Of a stretch of 57,598 nt of DNA, positions 9,294 to 18,447 are shown piece after piece; within the stretch, counting starts at the first letter, position 1; each line of letters starts with the position of its first letter. Under the pieces are notes generated by a model. The model saw only the letters and a program-made list of their open reading frames with translations. It was not told the origin of the DNA and ran no database searches. The stretch covers positions 1-57,598 of the forward strand of contig PQAO01000009.1 of NCBI GenBank assembly GCA_003104995.1, given 5' to 3'. The position numbers and the translations under genes are program-made. The DNA comes from Dehalococcoidia bacterium. Its GTDB lineage: Bacteria; Chloroflexota; Dehalococcoidia; Tepidiformales; Tepidiformaceae.

Positions 9294-10076
9294 GTGCTCA
9301 CCCGCCGCATCATCCCCTGCTTCGACGTCGACCGCGGCCGCGTGGTCAAGGGCGTCTCCTTCGTCGAACTGAGGGACGCTGGCGATCCGGTGGAGCTTGC
9401 CAAACTCTACGAGGCCGAGGGCGCCGATGAGCTGGTCTTCCTCGACATCACAGCATCCGCCGATGACCGCGCCACTACCTACGACATGGTCGCGGCAACC
9501 GCGGACCAGGTCTTCATCCCCTTCACCGTGGGGGGCGGTATCCGCAATCCCGTCGACATGAAGGTGATGCTCGAGCTCGGCGCCGAGAAGGTCAGTATCA
9601 ACACGGCGGCCATCCAGAACCCGGACCTCATAAGTGAAGGCGCCTACCGCTTCGGCAGCCAGTGCATCGTTGTGGCGATCGATGCCCGTCGCATCCCGGG
9701 GGAACCGGGCCGCTGGGAAGTTTTCACCCATGGCGGCCGCAACCCGACCGGGCTCGACGCCCTCGAGTGGGCCATCGAGGCCGCCTCCCGCGGCGCCGGG
9801 GAGCTGCTCGTCACGAGCATGGACACCGACGGCCACCAGAAGGGCTACGACAATGCCATGCTCCGCGCGATCAGCGACGCAGTCACCGTGCCCGTGATTG
9901 CCTCCGGGGGTGCCGGGGGACCCGAGCACATGGCCGATGCGCTCACCGCCGGCGGCGCCGATGCAGTCCTCGCCGCCAGCATCTTTCACTTCGGCACGTA
10001 CAAGATCGCCGAGGTGAAGTCCTACCTCGCCGGGAAGGGCATCCCCATCCGGCCCGTCGAGCCACTTACCGACTGA
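9294..10076 (+). CDS. hisF: Imidazole glycerol phosphate synthase, cyclase subunit HisF
   Basis: A 260-residue barrel that pairs with HisH and makes imidazole glycerol phosphate and AICAR from PRFAR and ammonia. Conserved features are [12 protein letters not shown] at the N terminus (catalytic D11), VGGGIR (about residues 81-86), the second catalytic Asp in TSMDTDG, and [10 protein letters not shown] near the C terminus. The start is GTG, 50 bp after hisA. GACAAT lies six bases before it, a near match to the leaderless -10 pattern of this window, so a secondary internal promoter is possible. Confidence 0.95.
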   Translation: MLTRRIIPCFDVDRGRVVKGVSFVELRDAGDPVELAKLYEAEGADELVFLDITASADDRATTYDMVAATADQVFIPFTVGGGIRNPVDMKVMLELGAEKVSINTAAIQNPDLISEGAYRFGSQCIVVAIDARRIPGEPGRWEVFTHGGRNPTGLDALEWAIEAASRGAGELLVTSMDTDGHQKGYDNAMLRAISDAVTVPVIASGGAGGPEHMADALTAGGADAVLAASIFHFGTYKIAEVKSYLAGKGIPIRPVEPLTD

Positions 10077-10110
10077 TCCCCGCCTCCGGGCGGGCAGCGA
10101 GGCCAACTCC

Positions 10111-10455
10111 ATGACCGAGTCCACCATCCTCACGTTCGATGCCGACGGCCTCATTCCCACCGTCGTCCAGGACGCGGAGACCCGTGAAGTCCTCGTCCTC
10201 GCCTGGATGAATCGCGCGGCGCTCGCCCAGACCTACCGGTCCGGCCGTGTCACCTTTTGGAGCCGAAGCCGCGGTGAGCTCTGGGAAAAGGGCGCCACCA
10301 GCGGCAACGTCCTTCGTCTCGAGAGCATCTACAAGAACTGCGACGCGAACTCGCTCCTGGTCCTCGCCCGCCCCACGGGCCCCACCTGCCACACCGGGAA
10401 CACGAGTTGCTACTACCGCGAGCTTGAGCCCGCCCACGACATCCCGGAGGCCTGA
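10111..10455 (+). CDS. hisI: Phosphoribosyl-AMP cyclohydrolase HisI
   Basis: A 114-residue monofunctional PR-AMP cyclohydrolase, opening the adenine ring in step three of histidine synthesis. Metal-binding and catalytic motifs are present: WSRSRGELWEKGATSGN, the NCDANSLL acidic/Cys segment and the C-terminal GPTCHTGNTSCYY cysteines. There is no fused HisE (PRA-pyrophosphohydrolase) domain, so hisE must lie elsewhere. It follows hisF by 34 bp and is the last recognisable his gene of the block. Confidence 0.93.
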   Translation: MTESTILTFDADGLIPTVVQDAETREVLVLAWMNRAALAQTYRSGRVTFWSRSRGELWEKGATSGNVLRLESIYKNCDANSLLVLARPTGPTCHTGNTSCYYRELEPAHDIPEA

Positions 10456-10461
10456 TACCGC

Positions 10462-10944
10462 GTGGAGCTCTTTCCGGTCGAAGGTCCCTGGCCCGGCCGC
10501 CTCGCCGTCTGTCTGCGGCCGCGCAGCGGCACCTGGCTCGAAGACGACATCCTCGCCCTCCGAGCGGCGGGCCATGACGTACTCGTCTCGGCCCTCACCC
10601 CCGAAGAGATCGTCTCGCTCGAGCTGGGGCCCGTGCCCGATGCCTGTTCGCGCCACGGACTGGAGTTCGTGAACGTACCCGTGGGCAACCTCCAGGTGCC
10701 CAACCCGGCCGTGGTCCTTCCACACCTTCAGTCATGGCACGGGCACCTGTCCGCAGGCCGCGGCGTCGCGATTCACTGCTGGGCAAGCGTCGGCCGCTCG
10801 CCCACGCTCGTTGCCGCTACCCTCGCGTTTGGCGGGATCCCCGTCGAGGAGGCCTGGAACCGCATCGAGCTCTCCCGCGGGCGCCAGGTCCCCGACACCC
10901 TCGAACAACGCCGCTGGGTCGAACAGTTCTTTGCCCGCGGTTGA
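10462..10944 (+). CDS. Protein tyrosine/dual-specificity phosphatase-like protein
   Basis: A 160-residue cytoplasmic protein with the Cys-phosphatase P-loop HCxxxxxRS (C106, R112). This is the hallmark of the PTP/DSP superfamily, which hydrolyses phosphoester bonds through a phosphocysteine. An acidic residue upstream (D28 or D29) could be the general acid, but the WPD-like loop is not obvious. It starts with GTG six bases after hisI and probably rides on the his transcript. No partner kinase is nearby. The substrate is unknown: phosphoprotein, RNA cap-like or inositol phosphate are all possible for this fold. Confidence 0.75.
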   Translation: MELFPVEGPWPGRLAVCLRPRSGTWLEDDILALRAAGHDVLVSALTPEEIVSLELGPVPDACSRHGLEFVNVPVGNLQVPNPAVVLPHLQSWHGHLSAGRGVAIHCWASVGRSPTLVAATLAFGGIPVEEAWNRIELSRGRQVPDTLEQRRWVEQFFARG

Positions 10945-11033
10945 GTATTGCCAGGCGCTGTCGACACGCCACCCCGGCCTTGCCACAATCGAATGTGCCG
11001 CCGCGATTCGCCCCGAATCGTGAATCATCCACG

Positions 11034-11774
11034 GTGAATCGCAAATTGCCCACGCCCGGCTACACCTCCCTTGACCTCCCCCCGCCCCCGCTCCACCGCC
11101 CGTATGTCCTGGTCAACATGGTCATGTCAGCCGACGGCAAGGTTGTCGTCGATGGCACTGAACAGGGCATCGGTTCGAAGGCCGACCAGGCGCTGATGCG
11201 CGAACTGCGCGTCAACGCCGATATCATCCTCAACGGCGCCAGCACGCTCCGTGCCAGCGGCTCTTCGTCGCGCCTGGGTAACCTCGCCCTCGAAGATCTG
11301 CGGCTTGCGCGGGGCAAACCCAGGCTCCCGATCGCCGCGACCATCTCGGCCTCCGGCAATCTCCCGCTCGACCGCATCTTCTTCACCGCGACCGACTTCG
11401 AGGCGGTCGTCTACCTCGCCCGCTCGGCGCCCCAGGAACGACGTGAGGGTATCGAAGCGACCGGTCGGCGTGTGGTCTTGCTCCCTCCCGAGAGTTCCAT
11501 CGAGGCGATGCTGCGCCACATGCGGCACGACCTCGGTGCGGACGTGCTGCTCTGCGAAGGCGGACCCTCCCTGAACGCCCAGATGTTCAGGGCCGACGCG
11601 GTTGACGAGTATTTCGTCACCATCGGCCCGGTCGTCGTCGGGGGCAAAGAGACCCTCACGCCCGTTGAGGGTGAGCCGTACACGCGGGAAACCCTCAGGC
11701 ACCTGGAACTCGTCTCGGCTTTTCCCAACCCCGAGACCAGCGAGGTCTACTGCCGCTACCGCGTTCGCAGGTAG
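11034..11774 (+). CDS. RibD C-terminal/DHFR-like NADPH reductase
   Basis: A 246-residue protein with the reductase fold of the RibD C-terminal domain, which acts on 2,5-diamino-6-ribosylamino-pyrimidinone phosphate in riboflavin synthesis. Typical motifs are RPYVLVNMVMSADGK near the N terminus, the ILNGASTLRAS nucleotide loop, CEGGPSLNAQM (glycine-rich NADPH loop, about residues 178-188) and the late TIGPVVVGG stretch. No deaminase domain is attached. The GTG at 11034 is preferred because upstream in-frame sequence is unlike the family and overlaps the phosphatase gene; ATG 11119 is too late. The exact substrate cannot be told from sequence. Confidence 0.8.
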   Translation: MNRKLPTPGYTSLDLPPPPLHRPYVLVNMVMSADGKVVVDGTEQGIGSKADQALMRELRVNADIILNGASTLRASGSSSRLGNLALEDLRLARGKPRLPIAATISASGNLPLDRIFFTATDFEAVVYLARSAPQERREGIEATGRRVVLLPPESSIEAMLRHMRHDLGADVLLCEGGPSLNAQMFRADAVDEYFVTIGPVVVGGKETLTPVEGEPYTRETLRHLELVSAFPNPETSEVYCRYRVRR

Positions 11775-11897
11775 CCCCCAAGAACGAGCGTCTCCGCGCG
11801 CGACACGCGTCCATGTGCGGGAGGCAGCCCCGGGTTGGGGTTGCCAATTCCCCCGTTTACCAGCACGCTCCGGGGCACATTCTCTTCTGGAGCACCC

Positions 11898-12887
11898 ATG
11901 GGATACCGCGCCATCGTCGTCGACAAACAGGATGAGGAGTTCTCCGTCGCCGTCAAGGAACTCTCTGAAGCCGAACTGCCCGCTGGCGACATTACCATCA
12001 ACGTCGAGTGGAGTTCCATCAACTATAAGGACGGGCTCGCGCTCACCCCCACGGGCCGCGTGGTTCGCAGCTATCCGATGGTGCCAGGCGTGGACCTTGC
12101 CGGCACCGTCCGCGAGTCCACAGACGCTCGCTTCAGCCCCGGGGACAAGGTCGTCGTCACCGGTTACGACGTCGGCGTCGCTCACCCCGGCGGATTCGCA
12201 GAGCTCGCCCGCATCCCGGCCGACTGGGTGATGCCGCTCCCGAAAGGGCTGACCACTAAGGAAGCCATGGCGCTCGGCACCGCCGGCATGACCGCCGCAA
12301 TGTCGGTCATGGCCCTCGAACACCAGGGCCTGCGGCCGGACCAGGGCCCGGTCATCGTCACCGGCTCCACTGGCGGCGTCGGAAGTACCGCCGTGAACAT
12401 GCTCGCGCAGATCGGGTACACCGTCGCCGCCAGCACCGGGAAGGAAAGCGAGCACGCCTTTCTGCGCGACCTCGGCGCCACGGAGATCCTCTCCCGCGAG
12501 GATGTGAGTGCCGAGAGCACCCGCCCCATGGAGGGCGAGCGCTGGGCTGCTGCCGTCGACCCCGTGGGCGGGGCCACTACCGCCTACCTCATTCGAACGA
12601 TGAAATACGGCGGCAGCATCGCCCTGAGCGGGCTGACCGGCGGCGGCACCGTGAACACCACCGTATTCCCGTTCATCCTCCGCGGCGTGTCCCTGCTCGG
12701 CATCGATTCGGTGTTTTGCCCGATGCCGAAGCGCATCGCGGTCTGGGAGCGCCTGGCATCCGACTTGAAGCCCCACGGCCTGATGGAGTCGATCGCTGTC
12801 GAGACCGACCTGGATGGGGTGCGCGCGGTCTGCACCGAGATCCTGGGCGGCAAGGTGCGCGGCCGGACGCTGGTCCGGCTCCGGTGA
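11898..12887 (+). CDS. YhdH/YhfP-type quinone oxidoreductase (acryloyl-CoA reductase-like MDR)
   Basis: A 329-residue zinc-independent medium-chain dehydrogenase/reductase of the YhdH (AcuI) group, NADPH-dependent acryloyl-CoA or quinone reductases. The N-terminal catalytic domain shows SSINYKDGLALT and VPGVDLAGTV. The Rossmann loop is VTGSTGGVGSTA (about residues 153-164). The ATG at 11898 follows a GGAG ribosome binding site. An in-frame upstream ATG (11835) would add 21 residues unlike the family. It sits 6 bp before the hydrolase gene, so the two may be cotranscribed. Confidence 0.85.
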   Translation: MGYRAIVVDKQDEEFSVAVKELSEAELPAGDITINVEWSSINYKDGLALTPTGRVVRSYPMVPGVDLAGTVRESTDARFSPGDKVVVTGYDVGVAHPGGFAELARIPADWVMPLPKGLTTKEAMALGTAGMTAAMSVMALEHQGLRPDQGPVIVTGSTGGVGSTAVNMLAQIGYTVAASTGKESEHAFLRDLGATEILSREDVSAESTRPMEGERWAAAVDPVGGATTAYLIRTMKYGGSIALSGLTGGGTVNTTVFPFILRGVSLLGIDSVFCPMPKRIAVWERLASDLKPHGLMESIAVETDLDGVRAVCTEILGGKVRGRTLVRLR

Positions 12888-12893
12888 CACTCG

Positions 12894-13796
12894 ATGAGCG
12901 ATGACCTGCGGCCGGACCGGTACCGGATCGAGCACGCGAGCCCGCGCGGCTTTCGCCAGGCTTTCGTGCACGAGGGCGCCGGCGGGACACCCCTCCTGCT
13001 GGTCCACGGCTGGCCCGAGACCAGGCGCATATGGTGGCGCAACATCGACGTTCTCGCCGCAGCCGGGTTCGAAGTCATCGCGCCGGACCTGCGCGGCTTC
13101 GGCGACTCAGACGTCGGCCCCGATGGCTTCCACGACGTTCCGTCCCACGCGCGGGACCTCCACGCCCTCGTTCACGGCCACCTCGGGCACGAACGCGTGA
13201 TCGCCGTCGCGGGTGACCTCGGCGGCCCGGTCATCCAGGACCTCTCACTCCGGTTCCCTGGGTTCGTCGAGCGGATGGTGTTGTTCAACTCGCCGTTGCC
13301 GTTCGATGCCGGGAAGATGGCCGGGATGCGCACACGCCCACCGCGCGAGTCGTCCGATTATTTCGCCCGCCAGGGCCGCGAGCCGGACGCACTGGCAGCC
13401 GAACTTGCTACCGAAGGTGAGCGCCGCCGGTATATCTCCACCTTCTACACCTCCAGGTTCTGGGGCCACCCGGGAGCGTTCGACCCGGCCGCGGTGGACT
13501 TCATGACCGAACCTTTCGCGGACGGCGCCAGGCTGCGGGCCAGCTTTGGCGGGTACGAAAGCGTGTTCAACCCGGCCGCCCGGTCCGAGCCTTCCGCCAT
13601 GACCTCGCCAAACGCCACGCCCACGATGATCCTCTTCGGCCCGAGCGACCACGTGCTCTACCCCGACTTCGACCGCATGGCCGCAGTGGTGTTCCCGAAC
13701 CACGTCGGCCCGTTCTTGCTCCGGGACTGCGGCCACTTCGTCCAGTGGGAGGCGGCGCACGCGCTGAACAGCGCCATCATTGCGTGGTGCGGATAG
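12894..13796 (+). CDS. Alpha/beta hydrolase, epoxide hydrolase/dehalogenase type
   Basis: A 300-residue alpha/beta-fold hydrolase. The oxyanion HGWPE motif is near residue 43. The nucleophile elbow reads AVAGDLGG (about residues 102-109), with Asp where esterases have Ser. An Asp nucleophile is the hallmark of epoxide hydrolases, haloalkane dehalogenases and haloacetate dehalogenases. The catalytic His is in the late GHFVQWE. A cap domain occupies the middle. It starts 6 bp after the MDR reductase. Epoxide hydrolase is the most economical call, but dehalogenation cannot be excluded. Confidence 0.8.
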   Translation: MSDDLRPDRYRIEHASPRGFRQAFVHEGAGGTPLLLVHGWPETRRIWWRNIDVLAAAGFEVIAPDLRGFGDSDVGPDGFHDVPSHARDLHALVHGHLGHERVIAVAGDLGGPVIQDLSLRFPGFVERMVLFNSPLPFDAGKMAGMRTRPPRESSDYFARQGREPDALAAELATEGERRRYISTFYTSRFWGHPGAFDPAAVDFMTEPFADGARLRASFGGYESVFNPAARSEPSAMTSPNATPTMILFGPSDHVLYPDFDRMAAVVFPNHVGPFLLRDCGHFVQWEAAHALNSAIIAWCG

Positions 13797-13817
13797 CCCG
13801 CCCGCAAGCCGCTTGAC

Positions 13818-16800
13818 CTAATCAGCCCGGGCGGCGTCTCGTGCCTCGCGGGTCTCCCGGAGGTCCCGCTCGCTCGCGGTCTCCTTGCGCGGGCTCTCGG
13901 CCTGGCGCCGGCGCTTTGCGGCAGCCTTCGTTTCGGGCCGTACCGGTTCCGGCGTCGCTTCCCGGGTGATCCGTGAGTCGATTCGGTCGGCCGCGGCAGC
14001 AGCCTTTGCCTCGTTTCCGGCAGCGCCCGAACCCGCCACCGGGGTGCTGGCGCGCTTCGCCCGCCCGTTGGACGACGGTGGTGCGCTCGCGGACGCGGCG
14101 GATGCCACGAGGGCAGCGTCCCTCTGCTTCCCCGGCGTGATGGCAATGCCGTCCACCTCAACCCTGGCCGGAGCCCGGTGGGCCGCCCCGGAGCGTAGAG
14201 GCGCTCCGCTGTCGGCGGCCAGCGTGCCGGCCGCCTGCAAGATGGGCCGCAGATACTGGCCTGTGTAGCTCTCGGGTACCAGCGCCAGCTCTTCGGGAGT
14301 CCCCGTCGCCACAAGCTCACCTCCCCGGTCTCCGCCCAGGGGACCGAGGTCGATGACGTGGTCGGCCGCCTTGATGACATCGAGGTGGTGCTCGATCACC
14401 AGTACCGTGTTGCCCGCGTCCGCCAGCCGCTGGAGCACGTTCAGCAGGTGCGCCACGTCCTGGAAGCTCAGGCCCGTCGTCGGCTCATCCAGGATGTAGA
14501 GCGTCCGCCCCGTGGAACGCCGCGAGAGCTCGCTCGCGAGCTTGATCCGCTGCGCCTCCCCGCCCGAGAGCGTGGTCGCCGGCTGCCCGAGGTGGATGTA
14601 CCCGAGCCCGGTCGCCTCCAGTGTGTCCATGATTCGCTTGACTCGTGGGAAGCGCTCGAAGAACTCGGCCGCTTCCGACACGGTCATGTCGAGCACGTCG
14701 GCGATGTTCTTGCCGCGGAACAGGATCTCGAGCGCCTCCCGGTTGTAGCGCTTGCCGTGGCAGACCTCGCAGGGGACCGTCACATCTGGAAGAAACTGCA
14801 TTTCGACGACTTTGTAGCCGTCGCCCGTGCACTCCTCGCAGCGGCCGCCCTTCACATTGAAGCTGAACCGGCCGGCCTTGTAGCCGCGTGCCTTCGATTC
14901 GGGCACCGATGCGAACATGTCGCGGATGATGCCGAAGGCCCCCGTATACGTCGCCGGGTTCGAGCGCGGTGTCCGCCCAATCGGCGACTGGTCGATGTCC
15001 ACGATCTTGTCGATATGCTCCAGGCCCTCGACGGCATCGTGCAGCCCGGGGCGTTGCCTGGCTCCGTGCAGCACGTTCGCGGCGCGCCGAACCAGGATGT
15101 CGGTGATGAGCGAAGACTTGCCCGAGCCCGAAACGCCCGTGACCGCGACGAACTTCCCCAGCGGGATCTCGACATCGATGTTTCGCAGGTTGTTCTCCCG
15201 CGCCCCACGGATGTGAATCACCTTCCCGTTGCCCGGGCGCCGCTGCGCTGGCACGGGGATTTCACGCCGCCCCGCGAGGTAGGCGCCTGTGATGCTTTCT
15301 TCGCAGGCTTTGATCGCCTCGATGTCGCCCTCGGCGACCACGTGCCCACCGTGGATGCCCGCGCCAGGGCCCATATCGATGATCCAGTCGGCCGCCCGCA
15401 TCATGGCCTCGTCGTGTTCGACGATGAGGACCGTGTTTCCCAGGTCGCGCAGCCGCTCCAGCGTACGGATGAGCCGGTCGCCGTCGACCGGGTGGAGACC
15501 GATCGACGGTTCATCGCAAATGTAGAGGACGCCCATCAGTGCCGAGCCGATCTGCGTTGCCAGGCGGATGCGCTGCGACTCCCCGCCCGAGAGCGTGCCC
15601 GAAACCCGGTTCAAGGTGAGGTACTCGAGCCCCACGTCCACCAGGAACTCCAGCCGCGAGCGGATTTCCTTGAGAATCTGGTAGGCGATCGTCTGTTCGC
15701 GCTGGTTCAGGGGCGTGTCGGGCCCGGCCAGCCGGTCGAACCACTGCCGCGCGGCCGTGATACTCAGGTTCGTTACCTCGACGATGGGCCTGCCGTCGAT
15801 GAGGACGCTGCGTGCTTCCTTCCGCAGCCGAAGCCCCTTGCATTCCGGGCAGGGGATCGCTCCCATGTACTTCTCGATGTCCGTCCGGATGTAGTCGGAG
15901 TCCGTTTCCTTGTAGCGGCGCTGGAGGTTCTTCACCACGCCTTCGAACTTCGTGTCGTAGGTCTGCGTGCGGCCGTACTGGTTGGTAAACCGCAGCCGCA
16001 GCAGGCGGTCCCCCGTGCCGTACAGGACAGCGTGCAGCTGCTCGTCGCTCAGCTCGCTGATGGGCTGGCTGGAGCTGAACCCCTGGTCCTCGGCCACGGC
16101 TTCGATCTGGCGCATGTACCAGCCCGCCACGCTCGGGGACTTCGACCACGGCTCGATGGCGCCCCCGGCCAGCGACTTGGTCCGGTCCGGGATGACCAGC
16201 GCGGGGTCGATCTGCATCTCCACGCCGAGCCCCGTGCACTTTGGGCAGGCGCCGTGCGGGCTGTTGAAGCTGAACGTCCGCGGTTCGATTTCGCCGATCG
16301 AGGTCCCGTCGTACGCGCACGAGAAGTGCTCCGAAAAAATGCGCTCCGCCTCGGGTTCGGGCCCGCCGTCCTGCGCTCCGCCCGCATAGGCCACGAGCAT
16401 CACGCCCTGACCAACCTTTAGCGCCTGCTCCACCGAGTCGGCGATCCGGCTCGTGGCCGTCGAGTCTGAACCGGGCTCGGGGACCACAAGGCGGTCCACC
16501 ACCACGTCGAGGTCGTGGCGCTTCTTCTTGTCGAGCGCGATGTCTTCGTCCAGGTCGCGGACTTCGCCGTTGACGCGCACCCGGACGAATCCCGCGCGCC
16601 TGGCCTCCTCGAAGATCCCCGCGTGCTCGCCCTTCTTCGCCCGGGCAACGGGGGCAAGGAGCAATAGCCGCGCGCCCGCCGGGTAGGCGAGGGTGGCGTC
16701 CACAATCTGCTGCACCGTCTGCCGCTCGATGGGACGCCCGCACGTGGGGCAATGGGGCCGCCCCGCCCGCGCCCACAGCAGGCGCATGTAGTCATAGATC

Positions 16801-17114
16801 TCGGTGACCGTCCCCACCGTCGACCGCGGGTTGTTCGACGTGGACTTCTGGTCGATCGAGATGGCCGGCGAGAGCCCGTCGATGTGGTCGACATCCGGCT
16901 TCTCCATCAGCCCTAGGAACTGGCGAGCGTACGCCGAGAGCGACTCGACGTAGCGCCGCTGCCCCTCCGCGTAGATGGTGTCGAAGGCGAGTGACGACTT
17001 CCCCGAACCAGAGAGGCCTGTGATGACGACCAGCTGGTCCCGCGGGATGCGGACGTCGATGTTCTTGAGGTTATGCTCGCGGGCGCCGCGGACGAGGATG
17101 TGGTCGAGGGGCAT
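13818..17114 (-). CDS. uvrA: Excinuclease ABC subunit A (UvrA) with long C-terminal tail
   Basis: The damage-recognition ATPase of nucleotide excision repair. It has two ABC modules: Walker [10 protein letters not shown] (residues 33-41) and a second GVSGSGKSS, with signature motifs [12 protein letters not shown] and [12 protein letters not shown]. Zinc-binding Cys pairs are visible (CPTC, CPKC, CPEC, CEEC/CEVC). The start at 17114 ([15 protein letters not shown]) is the family start; the frame upstream to 17402 only overlaps the next gene. At 1098 residues it exceeds the usual 940-960. The excess is a tail of about 139 residues rich in Ala, Arg, Glu and Ser with no known fold. A LexA-type box sits upstream. 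Confidence 0.96.
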   Translation of the reverse strand: MPLDHILVRGAREHNLKNIDVRIPRDQLVVITGLSGSGKSSLAFDTIYAEGQRRYVESLSAYARQFLGLMEKPDVDHIDGLSPAISIDQKSTSNNPRSTVGTVTEIYDYMRLLWARAGRPHCPTCGRPIERQTVQQIVDATLAYPAGARLLLLAPVARAKKGEHAGIFEEARRAGFVRVRVNGEVRDLDEDIALDKKKRHDLDVVVDRLVVPEPGSDSTATSRIADSVEQALKVGQGVMLVAYAGGAQDGGPEPEAERIFSEHFSCAYDGTSIGEIEPRTFSFNSPHGACPKCTGLGVEMQIDPALVIPDRTKSLAGGAIEPWSKSPSVAGWYMRQIEAVAEDQGFSSSQPISELSDEQLHAVLYGTGDRLLRLRFTNQYGRTQTYDTKFEGVVKNLQRRYKETDSDYIRTDIEKYMGAIPCPECKGLRLRKEARSVLIDGRPIVEVTNLSITAARQWFDRLAGPDTPLNQREQTIAYQILKEIRSRLEFLVDVGLEYLTLNRVSGTLSGGESQRIRLATQIGSALMGVLYICDEPSIGLHPVDGDRLIRTLERLRDLGNTVLIVEHDEAMMRAADWIIDMGPGAGIHGGHVVAEGDIEAIKACEESITGAYLAGRREIPVPAQRRPGNGKVIHIRGARENNLRNIDVEIPLGKFVAVTGVSGSGKSSLITDILVRRAANVLHGARQRPGLHDAVEGLEHIDKIVDIDQSPIGRTPRSNPATYTGAFGIIRDMFASVPESKARGYKAGRFSFNVKGGRCEECTGDGYKVVEMQFLPDVTVPCEVCHGKRYNREALEILFRGKNIADVLDMTVSEAAEFFERFPRVKRIMDTLEATGLGYIHLGQPATTLSGGEAQRIKLASELSRRSTGRTLYILDEPTTGLSFQDVAHLLNVLQRLADAGNTVLVIEHHLDVIKAADHVIDLGPLGGDRGGELVATGTPEELALVPESYTGQYLRPILQAAGTLAADSGAPLRSGAAHRAPARVEVDGIAITPGKQRDAALVASAASASAPPSSNGRAKRASTPVAGSGAAGNEAKAAAAADRIDSRITREATPEPVRPETKAAAKRRRQAESPRKETASERDLRETREARDAARAD

Positions 17115-17191
17115 GGCGGTGGCCGATTCCGTGGGTCTTTTCCGGTGAGACGGACTTCTGAGTGTAGCCGGGATTCCGGCCAGCGGCAGTG

Positions 17192-17220
17192 AGCATAGCA
17201 GAAGTAGAACGATTGTTCTA
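17192..17220 (-). promoter_or_regulatory. uvrA promoter with LexA/SOS box
   Basis: TAGAAC-GATT-GTTCTA (17205-17220) is a perfect 6+6 inverted repeat containing GAAC-N4-GTTC, the Gram-positive/Chloroflexi-type LexA operator. On the minus strand it overlaps a -35 (TAGAAC, 17215-17220) set 17 bp from TATGCT (17192-17197). LexA binding would therefore block uvrA transcription. A second possible -10, TACACT, lies at 17161-17166. Confidence 0.75.
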
Positions 17221-17235
17221 GATGGCGTCCCGGGC

Positions 17236-18381
17236 TCAGACCCCGGTGCTGACGCCGATGAGCTTGCCGATCCCGAACGTAATCGCCGCCGCCGCCAGGC
17301 CAAAGCCCAGCATCCGCATCCCTGAGAACAGCACGCCTTTGCCCGTATAGAGGGTGATGGCCGCGCCAACCAGGAACAGCCCGGCGCCGCTGGCGGCCGC
17401 ACTCACAGCAATGCCGGTGGTGCCCGAGAGCACGAGCCACGGCAGCACCGGCAGGACGGCGCCAACACTAAAGGTGAGGAACGAGGTGATCGCAGCAACC
17501 CAGGCGCTCCCGGACTCTTCCCCGCTCATCCCCAGTTCTTCGCGCGCCAGCGTTGCGAGCGCGATCTCGGGGTCGGAGATGATCCGTTTCGCGGTAGCGC
17601 GGGCATCGGCCTCGGTGAGCCCCTTCGCCTGGTAGATCAGCGTCAGTTCCGCTTCTTCTTCTTCCGGCATGTTCTCGAGCTCGTCCTTCTCGATCGCGAG
17701 CTGGCGTTCCAGCGCCTCCGTCGAACTGCGGACGCTGATCCATTCGCCCAGCGCCATGCTGAGCGAACCGGCAAGCAGCCCGGCAACGCCCGAAAGCAGG
17801 ACAACATCGCGCCCGGGGTCGGCTCCCGCGACGCCCATCACGAGGCTGAGGTTCGAGACCAGCCCATCGTTTGCTCCGAGGACCGCCGCGCGCAGTGCGT
17901 TGCCGCTGGCACCCCGGTGGCGCCCTTCAATGTGTGCGATGTCGACCGATCCGCGCGGCCCGCGCTTGCCTGAGCTGATCTCCCGGAAGAGGCGCGCATG
18001 CGAGCGTTCGTCCGCCGGCAGGTGTTCCTCGACGGCCTCGGGCTGGTCGTCGTACATGCCCGTTGCCGCCACCTCCATGCGCGTAACAATCGGGCTCACC
18101 GCAGCGGTCCCAAATCGTCGCGCCAGCCAGCCGATGGCCTTCACCCGGAACGAGGGCTTAAACACCGGGACTTCGGCGCCAGCCTCCCGCAGCTTCCGCG
18201 CCCAGAGGTCGAGGTGCCGGTCCTCACTCACCGCGAGACGCTCGTATACCGTCTTGAGGTGCGGGTTCTTCTCCGCCTGGGCGAGGAGCCGGTAAAGGGC
18301 GGCCCCGTCGACCTCTTCCTTCAGGTTCGAACGGTAGCGCTTGATATCCGCCGCACGGTCGGGTTTGGGTCCGGTGGTCAC
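17236..18381 (-). CDS. Ferritin-like/VIT1 fusion iron-manganese transporter
   Basis: A 381-residue fusion. The N-terminal 150 or so residues form a rubrerythrin/ferritin-like helical bundle with metal-ligand Glu/His motifs ([40 protein letters not shown]). The C-terminal 220 residues form a VIT1/CCC1 domain ([33 protein letters not shown], terminal hydrophobic helices). Family members move Fe2+/Mn2+ across membranes, with the soluble domain sensing or feeding metal. The GTG at 18381 is chosen because a TACACT -10 lies six bases upstream; a GTG six codons earlier (18399) is the alternative. The 3' end is convergent with nothing; uvrA follows on the same strand. Confidence 0.85.
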   Translation of the reverse strand: MTTGPKPDRAADIKRYRSNLKEEVDGAALYRLLAQAEKNPHLKTVYERLAVSEDRHLDLWARKLREAGAEVPVFKPSFRVKAIGWLARRFGTAAVSPIVTRMEVAATGMYDDQPEAVEEHLPADERSHARLFREISSGKRGPRGSVDIAHIEGRHRGASGNALRAAVLGANDGLVSNLSLVMGVAGADPGRDVVLLSGVAGLLAGSLSMALGEWISVRSSTEALERQLAIEKDELENMPEEEEAELTLIYQAKGLTEADARATAKRIISDPEIALATLAREELGMSGEESGSAWVAAITSFLTFSVGAVLPVLPWLVLSGTTGIAVSAAASGAGLFLVGAAITLYTGKGVLFSGMRMLGFGLAAAAITFGIGKLIGVSTGV

Positions 18382-18387
18382 ACCGAA

Positions 18388-18393
18388 AGTGTA
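18388..18393 (-). promoter_or_regulatory. Leaderless -10 box of the ferritin-VIT1 gene
   Basis: TACACT on the minus strand is followed by six bases and a GTG (18379-18381). The box would fall inside the coding sequence if the upstream GTG at 18399 were used, which argues for the downstream start. Confidence 0.5.
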
Positions 18394-18447
18394 TGCCACC
18401 CGCGGCGCAGGGACTGCAAGCGAGGACCGGTCATTGGTGGCCCCTCA

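Noticed and set aside
14358..16421. Long plus-strand open frame (687 codons) opposite uvrA
   Set aside because: High-GC third-position bias makes long shadow frames. Its translation is Arg/His/Pro-rich with no domain, and uvrA is unambiguous on the other strand.
17161..17166. TACACT as the main uvrA -10
   Set aside because: Possible, but TATGCT (17192) has a -35 at 17-bp spacing that overlaps the SOS box and explains regulation better; the choice remains open.
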